Shown: in pieces, positions 62,501-64,000 of the stretch
Layout of the letters: every line of letters begins with the position of its first letter
Numbering within the stretch: the stretch's first letter is position 1
NCBI GenBank assembly: GCA_017562135.1
Contig: QEYB01000850.1
Coordinates: 1-64,000, forward strand
Direction: 5' to 3'
Origin: Dipylidium caninum
Lineage: Eukaryota; Platyhelminthes; Cestoda; Cyclophyllidea; Dipylidiidae
DNA length: 64,000 bases
Position numbers and translations under genes: made by a program
Notes under the pieces: generated by a model
Told to the model about the DNA's origin: nothing
Databases searched by the model: none
Seen by the model: the letters and a program-made list of their open reading frames with translations, nothing else

Positions 62501-63689
62501 ATCACACCTTTGCCTAGTTCTACCAATTAAGAGATTCCGTCACCCCTACAAAACCACTGAATCATGCATCTTTCCGTCCCATAAATTTACTACGTGTTAA
62601 ATTAGGCGAAGGGCAATTGCCTAAAATTCTGGCTCAGAGGAAAAAACAGCATTCAGTGTAGTCTGGTGGAGAACTATTTACCCATTCTTCATCACAAGTT
62701 GTGAATGTCTTTTAGTCATCAGCACCTTTTAGAAACATAAACGCCTTAAATCGGGTATATATTAGGAAGACATTTACATCATCCCTTGGTCAACGATTTA
62801 CACTTTACTTACTGGGAAAACATATGTCAGTACTCAGGACTATGTTCAAAATCCAACAATTCACCTCAATGAGGGGATAATGGGAGTCTACTGTGACTAG
62901 ACGTCTAGAAGGCGATGGATTTTAACGGGCCAATCAGAACGAGGAATCAAAGCGGACCAATCAGATTGGACCAATGGCAATCGTTGCATTATTGCGAAGG
63001 AGAGAAATAATCACTTTTTCCCTTTAAGACTTGAAAAAAGATTTTTGCAAACCAATCTTTCCCTGAACATGATTAGGACAGTGCTTGAATATGGCAAGGT
63101 AATTAGTGTAAAATGAAATGAGTCAAACAAGTGCCACTATTCCCTCCGTAGTGGGTTACTTTCAGCGTTCTCCATTTCCCCCTCATTAATTTAACTCATG
63201 AGGTATAGAGCAATGAAGTTGAGTAAATTAAGCCAGAATGCACTGAAATACATCCACCCACAATCGACTGCGAGGCCTAAAAAACGCGGTGAATTAAAAA
63301 AGTAACAAGACATTTCCGCCTTCAGGAATGCCCGAAATTCACGAATAGAATTTGATTATCCTCTTTACGCAGACGGTGTGATTTTTTCCTGACAAAAAGT
63401 ATAGCGGCTAATGGGGATCGCAAGGTTCGTCCCGGTGCCGAACCCATCCAAGTCACGGTGACATTAGTGATTAGACGCCATGGTATGTTTCTGCCACTTT
63501 CTCCTTATTTTCGTTTATAGGCAAAGGTTTAGAGAACAGTACCTGTTTCTCAAAGACACAACGTAGTGTGTTCTCCTTCCATGTGCTCATCGCTTTCAAT
63601 CTCGAGACCATCTGTTGCAGACGGATGTTCTTCTCGTAAATATTGTTGATTTCACGAGACAATCGGAGATTCTTTTCTGCCAATTCGTC
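59561..63689 (-). CDS. Coiled-coil protein, C-terminal part
   Basis: Protein not recognised to family. Exons in transcript order: about 63689-63543, 62466-62296, 62219-62124, 61092-60904, 60469-60339 and 59683-59561. The first four are continuous in phase 0 and form a charged heptad-rich coiled coil: DELAEKNLRLSREINNIYEK, MNAIEDQRNVSKMQVNRLGM, EEMTKLRENLSSTHKELGDL, LKDKVEKRNIAERKAATEKQ, LGDIEEKNVKITELNEQLAV, MRDIENLKKRLTDERKLKKI. Donors and acceptors are good except the weak acceptor near 63690. Exon 5 is ambiguous. In phase 0 it reads RLCHKAVSPILHHISPAPIR and stops within the exon; in the next frame it reads PMPQGSVAHTSSHLTGTDQK and joins in phase to the last exon (LTVPRLQQHMAFEILNEQPP ... 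EEKQRPTL). A one-base assembly error in exon 4 or 5 would favour the second. The gene extends beyond the right edge, or its 5' exons are unrecognised. Cytoskeletal or centrosomal proteins often look like this, but nothing here decides it. Confidence 0.72.
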
Positions 63690-63759
63690 CTCTTCCCATT
63701 TTAGTTTAATAATTAAAGAAACAACATTAAGGTAAATGAAATGAGAAAAAAAAATATTT

Positions 63760-63845
63760 TGCGGAATCTATGATAAGCCGAGCTATTATTATCACCGTCA
63801 TCGTTTTTATTATCGTCGGCATCGTCATCATAATCGTTGTAAACA
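63760..63845. repeat. Trinucleotide-like ATT/ATC/GTC stretch
   Basis: Degenerate triplets of the type TATTATTATCACCGTCATCG and CATCGTCATCATAATCG. Probably an intronic simple repeat of the coiled-coil gene. Confidence 0.55.
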
Positions 63846-64000
63846 ACTTCATCAATTAAGCAAGGATTTTAGGCTAGGGAAAGTAAAAACCAAAAATTTT
63901 CCCCTTTTTCTCCAAGATTATTAACAAAACACGGGCACATGTCACTTTGTCTCAAAGGTCTTAAAAGGGAAAATAAAAGCAAACGTTTTAGGTGAGAAGA

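Noticed and set aside
63380..63480. GGTTCGTCCC motif resembling a tRNA T-arm
   Set aside because: No matching acceptor stem or anticodon arm at the right distances; not a tRNA.

Overview
This is eukaryotic genomic DNA: introns are long (up to about 7 kb), splice sites are GT-AG, and protein-coding exons make up only a few percent of the 64 kb. The recognised proteins are conserved animal proteins. Small exons in large AT-rich introns, abundant short-period repeats and some flatworm-like features point to a parasitic flatworm, probably a cestode. That assignment is inference; no rRNA or mitochondrial marker is present.

Layout. 1-4460: tandem satellite-like array, unit about 440 bp, running off the left edge. 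4461-7600: non-coding DNA with a diverged relative of the array and a small reverse-transcriptase-like relic. 7634-9842 (+): small single-PDZ NHERF-like gene in four exons, one of 26 nt. 9843-26700: gene-poor, with several repeat families and one orphan exon at 16642-16804. 26756-36321 (-): SPOP (MATH-BTB substrate adaptor), most exons resolved, last exon(s) not found. 39514-52193 (+): FRMD6/FRMD1-like FERM protein whose 7.3 kb fourth intron holds several repeat families. 53091-56448 (+): cytosolic tryptophanyl-tRNA synthetase. 57939-58852 (+), first exon uncertain: ARL1 small GTPase. 59561-63689 (-): 3' part of a coiled-coil protein, convergent with ARL1.

No functional operon is evident. Two products (NHERF-like scaffold, FRMD6-like FERM protein) belong to families acting at the cortical membrane; SPOP is a CUL3 ubiquitin-ligase adaptor, WARS a housekeeping translation enzyme, and ARL1 a Golgi GTPase.

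Sequence quality matters. At least four genes carry single-base indels, mostly in or beside short homopolymers, inside otherwise conserved exons. Adding the missing base restores both reading frame and splice phase in NHERF, SPOP and ARL1. This looks like an incompletely polished long-read assembly, not pseudogenes.

Most notable observations: (1) SPOP can encode a low-complexity insert of about 283 residues in the first beta-hairpin of its BTB domain, with a phase-compatible splice route that would skip it; (2) each unit of the left array carries two short blocks (15 and 36 nt) bounded by splice-like signals, both in the same phase, resembling tandem symmetric micro-exons; (3) WARS has a basic insert of about 26 residues; (4) acceptor-like AG sites lie 0-23 nt before the start codons of four genes, compatible with spliced-leader trans-splicing.
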